DNA of 64,000 nucleotides, taken from the NCBI GenBank assembly GCA_019022495.1, contig JAFEKR010000024.1:434001-498000 (forward strand), read 5' to 3'. The number at the start of each line of letters is the position of its first letter. Position 1 is the stretch's first letter. The notes under the pieces were generated by a model. That model saw only the letters and a list, made by a program, of their open reading frames with translations, was not told where the DNA came from and made no database searches. Positions 1-11,181 of this stretch are shown piece by piece. The translations under genes and the position numbers were made by a program. This DNA comes from Epichloe hybrida (lineage: Eukaryota > Ascomycota > Sordariomycetes > Hypocreales > Clavicipitaceae).

Positions 1-700
1 TCTTAGGGGTGATAATTAGAGCCTTACTATTACTAGTAGCCCTTCCTTTTATGAAAGGTCTAGATTCCTCTGCTATTTTTAACTATAAAAGGAATGTTAC
101 TAATTTATTGGTTTTACTACTAATTAAGCTCCTGTGTTTACCTGTTGCTATTATAAGGTTCTTCTTTTGTATTTTAGGAGCATTATTACTTTAATAAAAT
201 TAGAAGATTATAAAAATAGGAAAAACAGAAGAAAAAGTAGCGGAAGTAGTAAAAGTAATAATAAGAATAAAGCAATAAGAACAAATTACTAGAGATAAAG
301 AAAGTAATAGAAGTTCTAAAAGTAACTAGAAAATAATAGAAAAAGTAATAAGGGAATAATAGGAATTACTACTTCCTGTTTTTTATAAAAAGGAGGGAAG
401 GAGGTAATCTCTCTCTCTTACTAATAAGCATAGGGCGAATAGCACTAATAATAAAGGGGGTAAAAAATAAGCTATAGATGCTTATATAAATAGATTAAAG
501 GTCTGTTAGATAAAGGGAATATTTATAGAGAAGTTATAGATATGTTAGCTAGCTTAGCTAAGGTTGTTTAACGTCAGGTTTGAAATAAATACCTCGCGGT
601 AATAGATTCAGTTAGTTAGTTAGTTTTCTTGTAATAGATAATAAAATTAATAATTAATAATAATATCCTAGATAGATATAACAAAGTTATATCCCTAAGC
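1..700. other. AT-rich, RIP-like block left of the copia element
   Basis: Very AT-rich sequence dense in TAA, TAG and TTA, with no credible gene. A short open frame near the left edge encodes only a leucine-rich string and looks like chance translation. It ends at the CTAAG target site of the copia element. No recognisable protein domain is visible, so it is probably an older repeat eroded by RIP. Confidence 0.6.
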
Positions 701-1147
701 CTAAGTGTTGCGACAACCGGGTCAACATCGGGTTGACCACTAGGAAAGTGGAGCACGTGCGGCAACGCCGCACTGTGATTGGCCGCACCCGTACGCGAGG
801 CACACACGTAACTCGCGTCCCCCTTTTCTTGTGGCCACACAACGCTATAGATAGCTTTAATCCTTAGACCTTATTATATTATTAAACCTAACCTTATGTT
901 ACACTAGTGCATACCAATCCCTTAGTGTAACTAACACTGATTAGTGGTTAAAAAACCATAGATAAGCAAGGAATTACTTAAGAAGAGACCTTCCTTTAGC
1001 TACCTAAGGAAGTGTGCTAAAGGAAGATAGACTCTAGATACTAGATGTTAGGCTTCCTAGGGATTTAACTTTTTTTATTAGTAAGTCTCTGACTATTAAT
1101 AGAAGAATTAATCCTATTGTCTATTACAAGAAAACTAATTAACTAAC
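611..1147. repeat. 29-bp inverted repeat flanking the 5' LTR
   Basis: Arms at 611-639 and 1119-1147 match as an inverted repeat at 27 of 29 positions, and both mismatches are transitions. The core shared by the two arms reads TTTTCTTGTAATAGA on one strand. The left arm lies outside the copia 5' LTR and the right arm inside its leader, so the pair does not bound the copia element. It may be a remnant of another insertion or a hairpin-forming repeat. Confidence 0.6.
706..936 (+). repeat. 5' LTR of the copia element
   Basis: 231 bp starting TGTTGCGACAAC and ending AACTAACA. It aligns with the 3' LTR without gaps; all 26 differences are C/T or G/A. This copy keeps more CpG than the 3' copy. Confidence 0.92.
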
Positions 1148-1249
1148 TAAGAGTTTATAGCTATGTATAACTGCTTAAACCAGAGATTAAAAAACCCCTT
1201 AACTCTACTAGTTAAAAATCCCTTAGCCTCACTAGCTAGAGACTATTAA

Positions 1250-4200
1250 CGATGGCACCCCTAAGTAATAAACAAGCTTTATCCTAGACTACTAAAGAAA
1301 AGCAACCTGCCTAATTAAGACCTAATAAAGTAAGCCTACCTCTATGACTTTAAAAATATACCTTAGTTATTACTACTAACTAGGAGAGCTTAAGAGAACT
1401 AGATCCTTAGACTACTAAGGAATAGGAGCTTAATAACCATCTTGCTTAGATAATTAATGTCTATAAGAGTGGTTAATACAAAGATCTTACTCTTTAGGAG
1501 ATCTTCTGTAATAACCTTAATAGCTAGACAAAAGAAACACTTAATTAAGCTTCATAACCTTTAGTGCGCGAATTATAAGACTGCCTACGTAAGAATGGCG
1601 TCTATATTGTTCGAAATTAAAGCAGTAAGATTATTAAATTGTTAATTCAAGTCCTTAAAGAAGAAATAATATTATAGTAGCCTGAAAATAAAATCATAAA
1701 GCAAATCGCCATAGGCAAATTCCTCTCTTTAAATAATCCCACCCTTAAAAGCCCTCTAATTATAAGCCCTTTAATTCACACTACCCCTATTAATTACCCT
1801 TCAGTATACAACCCTCCTATATACAATCCCCTGATTAATAACCCTCATAATCCCACTTTAAATAACCCTCTAGCTATATAACCACCTCTAAGAAGAAACA
1901 CACCTTAACCCCTAACAAATCCGATAATTCCGCTGATTATCCCGGAACAACTAATTTAACAAATAACCCTAGCTATGCAAACAGTGATAATCCTATCTGA
2001 AGATTAAATTATAAGAAAGATCTTAGAACTTACGAAAAGCTATAAGGATAATAACCATTATAGCAGGAAGATATATAACTTCCTTACACCAAAAGTTAAC
2101 TTATTCTAGAACAAATATAACAGACTAAATCTCCTATAGGAATATATATATAAGGCTCTTCCTATTATGCTTTTAGGTAATGCTAAACAGTATTACCTTA
2201 ATTATCTAGCAAACAAAGGCTTTATATATAAACAAATGGTTAATAACGTTCGTTAGCGATTTAAGACAGAAAGCAACCAGCAGTTCTATTGCTAAGAATA
2301 GAATAGTACAACGCTTAGGAATATTATTGCTACTAATCTAGATAAATCTAAGCTAGATTATCTTGAGATTCTGCTCACAACCCTTAAACGTGTCTATAAA
2401 GAACTCTTTCCCCTATTAATAGTTAATACAAAACTCTATTATCAGACCCTAAGCGTAATTTCTAGTGTTCTAGAATGCAGGTAAGCTGAATATAATTATT
2501 TACCTGGCTTTAAAGGACTTGCTAGAGACCTCCGCAAATCAATCTCTATTGCCAAAGCTAACAAATTAGCTGCCTAATTTAATTAAAGCACTGTTAGTAC
2601 TACTAATATTAACAAATCAGAGGTGATGTTCATAGACTGCCGTTACAATTAACCGTATAATTAATAAGGTTAAGGCAGAGGCTATGGTTACTATAACTAA
2701 GGCTATAACTACAGTAGATACTATGTTTATAATAAGAATAGATGCTAGTTAATAAACTATCTAGAGAAAGACTAAAAAGAGGCAAAAGAATATTAGTGAA
2801 AGAATAAGAGACACTAATTACTACTAATAGAGAAAAAGTATTAGGTATTTCTTGTGGCCTATAAAGGCTAAGCATCTAAAGAAGCTAATAACCTTGCTAA
2901 TGGAGCATAGGAATTAGCCGAAACCTTTATTAAATCTAACGATAATGAAGACAAGGATAACAATGCTAAAGAGACCTTTACATTAAAGTTTAACTAGCTA
3001 AGTATCACACAATTCTTTACATTAGGACTTCAACTAGATAATAGCGACGTTATTAATATCCTAAGAGATAAATCATTTAAGCACACATACCTTAAGTATA
3101 ATCCCTTTAATAATGTAAAAACCTCTTATGTTTTAGAGGAACATTACTCTAAAGAAGTTTTCTAAGGGATAATACCTAACACAGGAGCCTCAGGTGTTTT
3201 AATAGCTAGAATTAGATAAGTACGAGCTTTGCTAAGATTGATGCTATCGCTAAAGATTAAACTAACTCTAGAGAAGATAATCGAATTTAGTGCTAGAAAC
3301 GCGATCATAAGGGGAGTGGTTAATGTACTAATGGAGCTAGGCGATATCCCTTTCTATGTAATTAATATATATATGCCTTTCTTATTTTCTTTAGATAATA
3401 TAGATAGGTTATGTGTTAAGGTAGACAACCTCGCGAATATATTAATCTAAGATAATAAGATAGTCCCTGTTATTAGGAAATGGGGATATCTTTAGTGGAC
3501 TCTAGAAGCTAGAGAAATAGTAGCTTTCTATCTATTAGAAACAGAACTCCGTTAATTACATTAACAATTCGGTCACCTATTAGTTAAACGGCTTATGAAG
3601 ATACTGAACTAAGCTAGCTATAATATTGAAGCAAAGGCTATCAAACAATTAACTGAAATTTGCTACTATTATCAAATAAACGGAAAGGCCCCAGGTAGAT
3701 TCAAGTTCATAATTAAAGATAACTATAAGTTTAACTACAAGATTATAGTTAATATTGTTTAGATTAATAGACAACCTATTCTTTATATTATTAATTCTAT
3801 AACCTTATTTCAAGCAGCCCGGTTCCTTAATCTAAATAAGCAGAAGGCACGTGACATTTAGAACGCCCTACGTAAATACTAGATTAATACTTACCTTAGT
3901 CTACTAGAATAGATTATCTATGATGCTAGAAAGAACTTTGTATTAGCAGAATTTAAGCATTATACACGATTATTATCAATCAAGATTAATAAAGTTCCAG
4001 TTAAGGCCCACAATAGTATTAGAAAAGTTAAACGCTATTACGAACTATTACAGCAAGCCTATATAATTATTACAGACTCTATAGGTTAAGATCTCACGCC
4101 TAAGCAATGACTTTAGATGGCTGTGAAAGCTATAAATAACTTAGCAGGCCCTAATAGTCTTATCCCTATAATTCTTATCTTTAGTACATATCTATAAATA

Positions 4201-6340
4201 ACTAATAAGTTACCGCTAAGTATATTTGTTATTTAACAAGCTAAAGCAATCCGTAAAGCCACTAATAAAGTCTAATAACTTCTAGTAAAGCAATAGGTTC
4301 ATAATGCTCTAAGAACCCAAAATAGCCTAGATACGCTACTAACATACTAACTTCCGCTACAGTCAGATGTACGTATCTAGAGAGAGAAAGATAGATAGCA
4401 TAGCCCTTATAAGCTTCTTACTACTAATAGAGAAACCTATACCCTTTAAATGCCCTATAGACTAATAAGATTCTGATTAATAGTTGTCAAACCATACTAT
4501 TATAACCTATACTATACTAAAGAACTTCACGAGTTAATGTCTAGAGGCGAAAACTAAGCTATAGATATAGATAAGACCCTAATAATTAAAGAGATTATCC
4601 TAGAAGCTTTAGAAATAAATAAGGAACTCCTATAGCCTAAGAGAAAGCGTAGAAGACTATAAAAGAAGCTTATAGTTTAATTTAATCTTATAGGAACAAA
4701 ATACATAGTAACTACATACTTAGTAAACAAAGACTAAGAAGAGGTATTAATAAAGGAACTTATAGCTAATAGTAAGTTAAGCGTAGTATTTATTATAGTA
4801 AAGGAAAAAGCTAATTAGGATCTAGCCCTTTAATTATATTAAGAAGGAAAGATTATAACCCTAGGCAAGCCCTTTAAGCTATTAGATTAGATTAAGATTA
4901 ATGCTTTACAAGCCCGTAATATGTTTAGATTCACGCTATTCGATCCTACTAAGCACGGTAATAAAAGACTCTTTAAATCTTATATAGTAAGAGAAATCAA
5001 AGGTAAGGGAATAGCTATGCTGTATAAGAAGTCATAACTTATAATTTAAGGGATAAATAATAAAGGGAAGGAATTCATCCTAACCCAATCCCTAATAATC
5101 CAAAGATTAAGCTAACAATTAATTATCGCGATCACACTATCGCTTAGATCCAGAGGAATCATCCTATGGATTCGAGATATTACGTAAGCTTACGTGTAAT
5201 TAAAAACGCAACTTACAAGATTAATTATTGCTATATTACCCAAGCAAATAGCATATCTATTCCCTAAAGGAACCGTTATAGAAGTTATTAAACCTTTATA
5301 TAGAATTACAGAAGCTAGAACCTACTAGTTCATAACCTACTTCTGCTATCACAAAGAAATACTTAAGATAATGACCTTGTCCTACAACCTATACTTACTA
5401 ATCATGGAAGAGAATAACAATAACCTCTTTAAAGTAGTTAGCATGTAGACTAATAATACGCTAGGCCTTAGTAACTAGGATTTCTATAACCTTAAAGAGA
5501 AGGAACTATAGAAGGCGAATTTCTTAGCAAAGCTAAAGCAGAAGCTATTAGCTAAGAATCCCCTTATCTTTAATAGTTATATCCTTACCTAGAACGCTAA
5601 CAATTTAATAGAACTACGTTAGAAAGGCTAGAGCAAGAAGATTAGGCAGATCGACCTATAATCGCTAACTGTAAAACAAGATTACGTTAAATAACGAGCA
5701 TGAGGAAGTTATATTATAACTATCTGTTAACCTAAAGCCCTTTACGACCTCTTAATCGCAGCATAACATTAAGATCCGACTCCTAATAATATAACTTGAT
5801 TAAACAAGCGACTTAACTAGTAGATCTAACATTAAGACCAAGGCCTATATTACATCCCTCTAGACCTTAAGAATATGAAGTTATTCGTGTTCGTAGATAG
5901 ATCCCTTGCTAATAATAAAGATCTAAGTTCCTAGATAGGATACGTAATTATTATTGGCAATAAAGAGGCAAAAGATAACACATTCACCTTAAAAGGCAAT
6001 ATTATTACGTACAGCTTAACAAAGAGCAAGTATGTGACCTATAGCGCCCTTACTTCTAAACTATACTTAATAGTACAAGGTGCTAATATAGCCTATGTAA
6101 TCACCACGACTCTTAACATAATCACGAACTAATTAAAGATTAACCGCATCCCTATGATTATCTATACGAATTCTTTTTTATTATATAAGTGTCTTATAAA
6201 GCTAGGCTCTATAAAGGAGAAGCGCTTTATAATTAACATCATAGCACTTTAGTAATTATATAAGCAATAAGAGATCTATAAAGTATAATAGATTAACGGT
6301 AATAATAACCTTGCTAATATAATAACAAAGACATCCCTAA
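1250..6340 (+). pseudogene. Degenerate copia gag-pol
   Basis: Broken plus-strand translation shows a Gag-like part up to about 2600. A zinc-knuckle-like remnant follows near 2740-2810 (a Cys, then a basic and acidic run typical of fungal copia Gag). An integrase core lies at about 3560-4260 (FGHLLVKRL, GRFKF, VKAHNSI), reverse transcriptase at about 5100-5680 (KPLYRITEA), and RNase H at 5878-6340 (FVDRSLANNKDLSS and the KLGSIKEKR region). Family alignment is from memory. Dozens of in-frame stops, mostly at expected Gln or Trp codons, show C-to-T and G-to-A damage rather than random decay. Confidence 0.88.
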
Positions 6341-6746
6341 ACAAGAGCCTCAAGACCTTCATTAACTTAAACAAAGCTATAATTTAAGTTAAAGGCTAGG
6401 TAAAGAGACTAGAGACTAGATAAGATTAATAAGAGTCCGGTCCGACCATGGCTAAGCTAATAAGAAGCCCTTATTTTATTTCCCTGTATTTACTTGTGTT
6501 TATTTCGAACGATCCTGATTTTTATTACGTTTTTCAAGCTTTTGGAGCTCCTAATTAAGCCCGCTTTCTAATCCGCGAATTAAGTGATTTTCTTTGTATT
6601 ACATTATTAACTAATGGGGAGTCCGAATTCAACATCGGACCCACTTATCCTTACATAGGCTTATTTCATTTATATACCTGCTAATTCCCTCTTTTAGTAT
6701 TAGATCTATCCTGCCCCACTTTCTTCCTAAAAAGAGAAGTTGCTAG

Positions 6747-6977
6747 TGTTATAACAACTAGGTTAACATTAGGTTAACCACTAGGAAAGTGGAGCACGTG
6801 TGGCAACGCTACACTGTGATTAGCCACACCTGTACGCAAGGCATACACGTGACTCGCGTCCCCCTTTTCTTGTGGCCACACAACGCTGTAAATAGCTTTA
6901 ATCCTTAGACCTTATTATATTATTGAACCTGACCCTACGTTACACTAGTGCATACCAATCCCTTGGTGTAACCAACA
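6747..6977 (+). repeat. 3' LTR of the copia element
   Basis: 231 bp starting TGTTATAACAAC and ending AACCAACA, followed by the CTAAG duplication. Four CG dinucleotides of the 5' LTR read TA here. Confidence 0.92.
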
Positions 6978-6982
6978 CTAAG

Positions 6983-9430
6983 GGTTAATAGATTAATTCC
7001 TTAGAAGCCTAACAAGCCCGCAACTAGGATTCTAGTCTCTTCCTTTAGTATACTTATATAGTTATGCCTCTCTACCATAATAACCGTTATGGTATAACAA
7101 GGGGTAATGGTAGTAGTGTCTATAGAAATGTCTCTTCTTATAATACCTAGCTCATCTATAATTGTGAAGTTAACTACTAATTAGTGTTAGATACACTAAG
7201 GTCCTGCGTAGGTAATAAATCCTGTATAAATTTAAAGTTAATAATAGATAGTTTTCTAGCTAGGAAAGAGGGAGAAGGGAGGGAAAGTCTAGATGCTAGA
7301 AAAGTAGGCGAAATCTATATATAGGGCATAAAAGGGGGTGGCGAATTGATGTAGCCAATCATATCGCGTGCATCGCGCCGGACCCACAATTAGTCCGGTC
7401 TTTGGCCACGATTGAACCGATGAAGATCCGAAGGAATTAACACTTATATATATTAGATATATTAAGGTTACTTATGCTTATTCTCTAGTAGTCCTTAGAA
7501 TAATATTAGTAATATATATTACCTATAAGGCTACTATATAAACTTACTAGTGGAGTTAGTCTAGCTATTACTTAGACTAGGAGTGGTTTATAGAGAATTC
7601 TTATTAGTGTTATTATACTACTAAAAGATATAAGTATATGGTTACTATATGTATAGTATTAGTAGGATATACCTTGCGCTTCTTTCTAATACCTATCTTA
7701 TCTCTATCTCTAATATTAAAGTACTTTACTTATAAATAGTTAATACTTCTAAAATATATAAAAAAGGTTATAATATATATAGAATAATAAAACTACTAGC
7801 CCTAGTATATAGTAAATTACTTATTATTTACACTATAATATTAGTTAGTATATGTATTAAATATATCTTATAGATATTATATAATATACGCCTTTTAGTT
7901 AAAAAACTTAGTAAAAATAAAGGTAAGGTCTTAAGACCCTAAGGAACTAGGTCTTAGTTTAGTATATATACTATATATAGGCTTAATATATACTTACCTA
8001 AATAGCTCTTTAATAAATAGTATATTATGCCACTTATAGTAGAGAATTATTTAGATAAGTTCACTAATATTAAATTAGCACTAGCTATATATATATACTA
8101 TATATATATACTAGCGCCCTATAAAAATCTTATCCTTATTTACCTAGGAATAAGAGTTAGTATTAACTATGAACAATTAGTATATATTCTATAATAGCTA
8201 TATATATTAGAAATATATATACCTTTAATACTATGTTTCTTCTCTAAATAATAGTGTATTTAAAAAAGAGTAAGAATATGCCTAATATATACATATAATA
8301 TATAATATACTTAACCTAATCTGCCTTTAGGAATAGTATAACTATATAAATAGCTATTTACCTTTTTAACGCTATAGCTACATATTTTTAATATAATATA
8401 TATATATATAATAAGAGGGAATATATATAGTAGCACTAAACTTTAAGAGATTAAAGCTAGTTACTTATAAAATATTAGTATTATAACATATATAGCTAGA
8501 ATATTATACTTATAACCACTAAGCTTACGTATAGCTACTAGAACTATAATATATTAGTAAATACATAATATATATCCTATATATATTAGCTTACCTTTAG
8601 ATAGATCTTTTATATATTTAACTTATTTACTTACTCTTTATAAGTTATTATATTTATTTACTATATATAAAGCATATACTACAAATATAGCTAGTATCCT
8701 TATTCTTATATATATCCTTAGTATTAGTTTTAGCGTTCCTAAGCTTAATACTAGAAGGGAGGCCTATATATATATATATATAATTAGCATAGGATATCTA
8801 AATAGGACTTATATGTTTATTACCTTTACCCTTAGGTGCCTAATAATAGTGTGGTATTTTTAATATCTAATAAATATATCTCTAGATATAATTAGCATAT
8901 ACTATGTATATATATAAATCTAGATATTACTTACTATTAGAATAAGCGTGGAAATTGGTTTTTTTTTATTATAACTATATAAAGTAGTTAGTAAATTAAG
9001 ATATTTAATAGATATAATAACTATATATAAAGCAAGAAGATTATAGGGTTAAATACTAAGTGTAAAAAGGTAGTAGTAATAATAAAAGGGGAAGAAAAGA
9101 AGGAAAGAGCCTATAGCGGCAGGTATAGTGCATATGCGAGGCAGGCGCACGTAACCTTGAAAAAATTAATTAGCTAATAATTACACCTTATGATAGCATA
9201 TGCGACGTATATGCGACCTACGCATGGGTGACCGACCCCGAAGAAAATTGATTAGCTAATAATTACACTTTACAATAACATATGCAAAGCATATGCAAGA
9301 TAGTGTATATAAAATTAAAAAATCACATAAGTAAGAATTCGCACTTTATAAGTGTATATATAAGGCATATATAAAAAAAAAAATTACTTAAGTAAAAATT
9401 CGCACTATACTCTCGTATATACAAGGCATA
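6983..9430. other. AT-rich repeat graveyard with simple TA tracts
   Basis: Extremely AT-rich sequence with TATATA runs (for example 8759-8782) and no gene. A short GC-richer island at 7338-7440 contains an inverted CCGGACC/GGTCCGG-like motif and could be an LTR or TIR remnant. No domain could be recognised in the rest on either strand. The AT-rich composition stops sharply near 9430, about 240 bp before ISD11. Confidence 0.65.
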
Positions 9431-9445
9431 TGCAAGGTATATGCT
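9120..9445. repeat. Degenerate tandem repeats with GCATATGC motifs
   Basis: Two related sub-repeat families can be seen. ATTAGCTAATAATTACAC recurs at about 9168 and 9251 (period near 84 bp). A unit containing AAGTA(A)GAATTCGCACT recurs at about 9330 and 9395. Palindromic GCATATGC or CATATGCAA motifs are scattered through all copies. It forms the border between the AT-rich block and the gene-rich part. Confidence 0.6.
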
Positions 9446-9670
9446 ATTCTGCTAGTCGCAAGGCTCCACCCTGGATACGAGATCAACTTTGTTGCAGCCG
9501 AGATTTACTGTGTGCCCGACAATTCTCCACCCGAGCCAAGCCAGCGCATTCTCCAGAGTCAGAACGTAATACTTGTCACTCACGTATTTTTGGAACTGGA
9601 CCATCCCCTTCCTCATCCCAGGCCGTCATCGTATCCCAATATGTCGCTCGTCGGTGGTTTAAAAGGCGAC

Positions 9671-10261
9671 ATGCCTCACCAAGTCCGTTCCCTGGTACGT
9701 ACTGCTAAGCTTTGACAAGCTCAATTTCCCGGTCCGCAAAAGCAAGAATTAATCGGTTGCTTTTGGCGGGAGACGACTGCGACGCCCACTAGAGTGCTCA
9801 AAACTCGCCATGGACACTTGCGCCTGCTCACTAGAGGTGGATCAGGATTGGAAACGTGAGGCTAATCTGCAATCACGCACAGTATCGTCAGTTATTACGG
9901 CAAGGCGAGCAGTTTACGGCCTACAACTTTCGCGAATACGCCAAGCGAAGAACTAGAGATGCATTTCGAGATAACAAGTCGATCTCAGATCAGCGTCAGA
10001 TCCAGGAACTCATCCAAAAGGGGCTAAAGGAGCTCCAGGTGCTGAAAGTATGCGGACCACGCGCCTGACACTTACCGCGCTATGCACGAATTGCGGCTGA
10101 TCAAATTGGTTTTCCTCTAGCGCCAAACCGTCATCGGTCAGTTTTACACAATGGACAGATTAGTCGTGGAGGGAGGTATATCGGTATGCAACCACCATCA
10201 TTTGCACACGATCCAGCGGGACGAGATATTGACACATATGATAGGGAAGGGACAACTCTAG
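9671..10261 (+). CDS. ISD11: ISD11/LYRM4-type LYR-motif protein (Fe-S cluster biogenesis)
   Basis: Small LYR-family protein that in other eukaryotes binds and stabilises the mitochondrial cysteine desulfurase Nfs1. Three exons were inferred: 9671-9694 (MPHQVRSL), 9883-10047 and 10121 onward. Introns are GTACGT..CAG and GTATGC..TAG, the second with a CTGAC branch point. The LYR motif is made across the first splice junction (..[11 protein letters not shown]), followed by [13 protein letters not shown], the diagnostic ISD11 block, and [18 protein letters not shown]. The frame then runs to TAG at 10259-10261, but the last 25 or so residues do not resemble the family and a further small intron is possible. 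It lies only 240 bp from the AT-rich block. Confidence 0.85.
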
Positions 10262-11181
10262 CAATGGAGAGGTAGTCCGACAAAAGGAGCAAGGGTAAGT
10301 TATGACTGTTTGTGCAAGCAGTCAAGTCATAGTTTCTAGCGTCTCTAATGCTCATGCAGATGGGACTAACTGCATCATGGCTCGGCTGTTCCACAGGGGC
10401 CCATGAAGCATTGCATAGTAGGGCGGACAACGAGTGTACATTGACTAATGCAAAAGATCCCTCGGTCTAAGCGCATGGCTCGACTCTAGGTCGGAGCAAA
10501 CAAAATTTCTTTGGGTTGTTAGACAAGAGAGGGTGGAAATGAGAAGCGTATCTCGCAATTTCGTGGATAACATCGACTTGGGGGTGTCACGTGGCCTAGA
10601 CGTTAGGTAAATCGTAGTGAGGATGCCGGCGTCAATCCCACATGCGAAGTCGTCACAACTTAGGGTTCTTTATAACAACATATAGCTCCACGCGCTTCTA
10701 CTACGCAACTCCACAAAACAAAGATCCGGCCATGTGCTGTGTTCACAGGAGTTTTTCAAATCCCCAGCGATGCATTCATTGTTGTTTCGTTCACCCGCAT
10801 GCAGCTGCTGTGTGTGTGTGTCTGAGCCAGGTATGATTATGTCAGCAGGCCTTAGCCTTGCCATTGGCCTCGTCGCGATCCGTAGGCCTCATCTCGGATT
10901 CAACAACCGCATCAGACGTGCCCCCCACTCAGCCAGCCCATTATAGTCTTCAATGACGGCAATCCATGCATCAGGGCAAAAATAAATACACGTCGCGCAT
11001 ATATTTCAAGAAGAACCAGACCTTGCAGGAGCTGCTGTGAGGCAGTTCGGGTCGACGTGCACAAGGCAAGGTGCAATGGCTCCGGGAGTTCGTACCACTC
11101 ACCATTTCCACACTTAACCATAGCTAACGCGGCATCTTTCTCGACAGACAAGACGAGCCAATCGCAGTGGCTACGCTGAGC
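10262..11181. other. Intergenic, no gene seen
   Basis: GC-moderate sequence between ISD11 and the next gene. Only chance open frames are visible on both strands, plus a short GT repeat near 10809. It probably contains the terminator of ISD11 and the promoter and 5' leader of the acidic-protein gene. Confidence 0.55.

Larger units (their letters stand above)
706..6977 (+). mobile_element. Full-length Ty1/copia LTR retrotransposon, inactivated by RIP
   Basis: A 6,272-bp element bounded by two ungapped 231-bp LTRs that begin TGTT and end AACA. It is flanked by a perfect 5-bp target duplication CTAAG (701-705 and 6978-6982). Protein remnants on the plus strand run in the order Gag, integrase, reverse transcriptase, RNase H, which is the copia order. 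A purine-rich tract lies just before the 3' LTR. Stops occur throughout, often TAG or TAA where the family has Gln (CAG/CAA) or Trp (TGG). It cannot encode its own proteins. Confidence 0.92.

Noticed and set aside
9..194. Leucine-rich open frame at the left edge
   Set aside because: Composition follows the AT-rich background; no domain and no splice or start context.
706..936. Solo LTR
   Set aside because: A matching LTR, PPT-like tract and shared CTAAG duplication at 6978-6982 show a full-length element.
9120..9445. CRISPR-like array
   Set aside because: Repeats are degenerate, unevenly spaced and AT-rich in a eukaryotic setting; no spacers of constant size.
9430..9715. Two overlapping plus-strand frames before ISD11
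   Set aside because: They overlap the ISD11 leader and first exon in other frames and lack conserved sequence.
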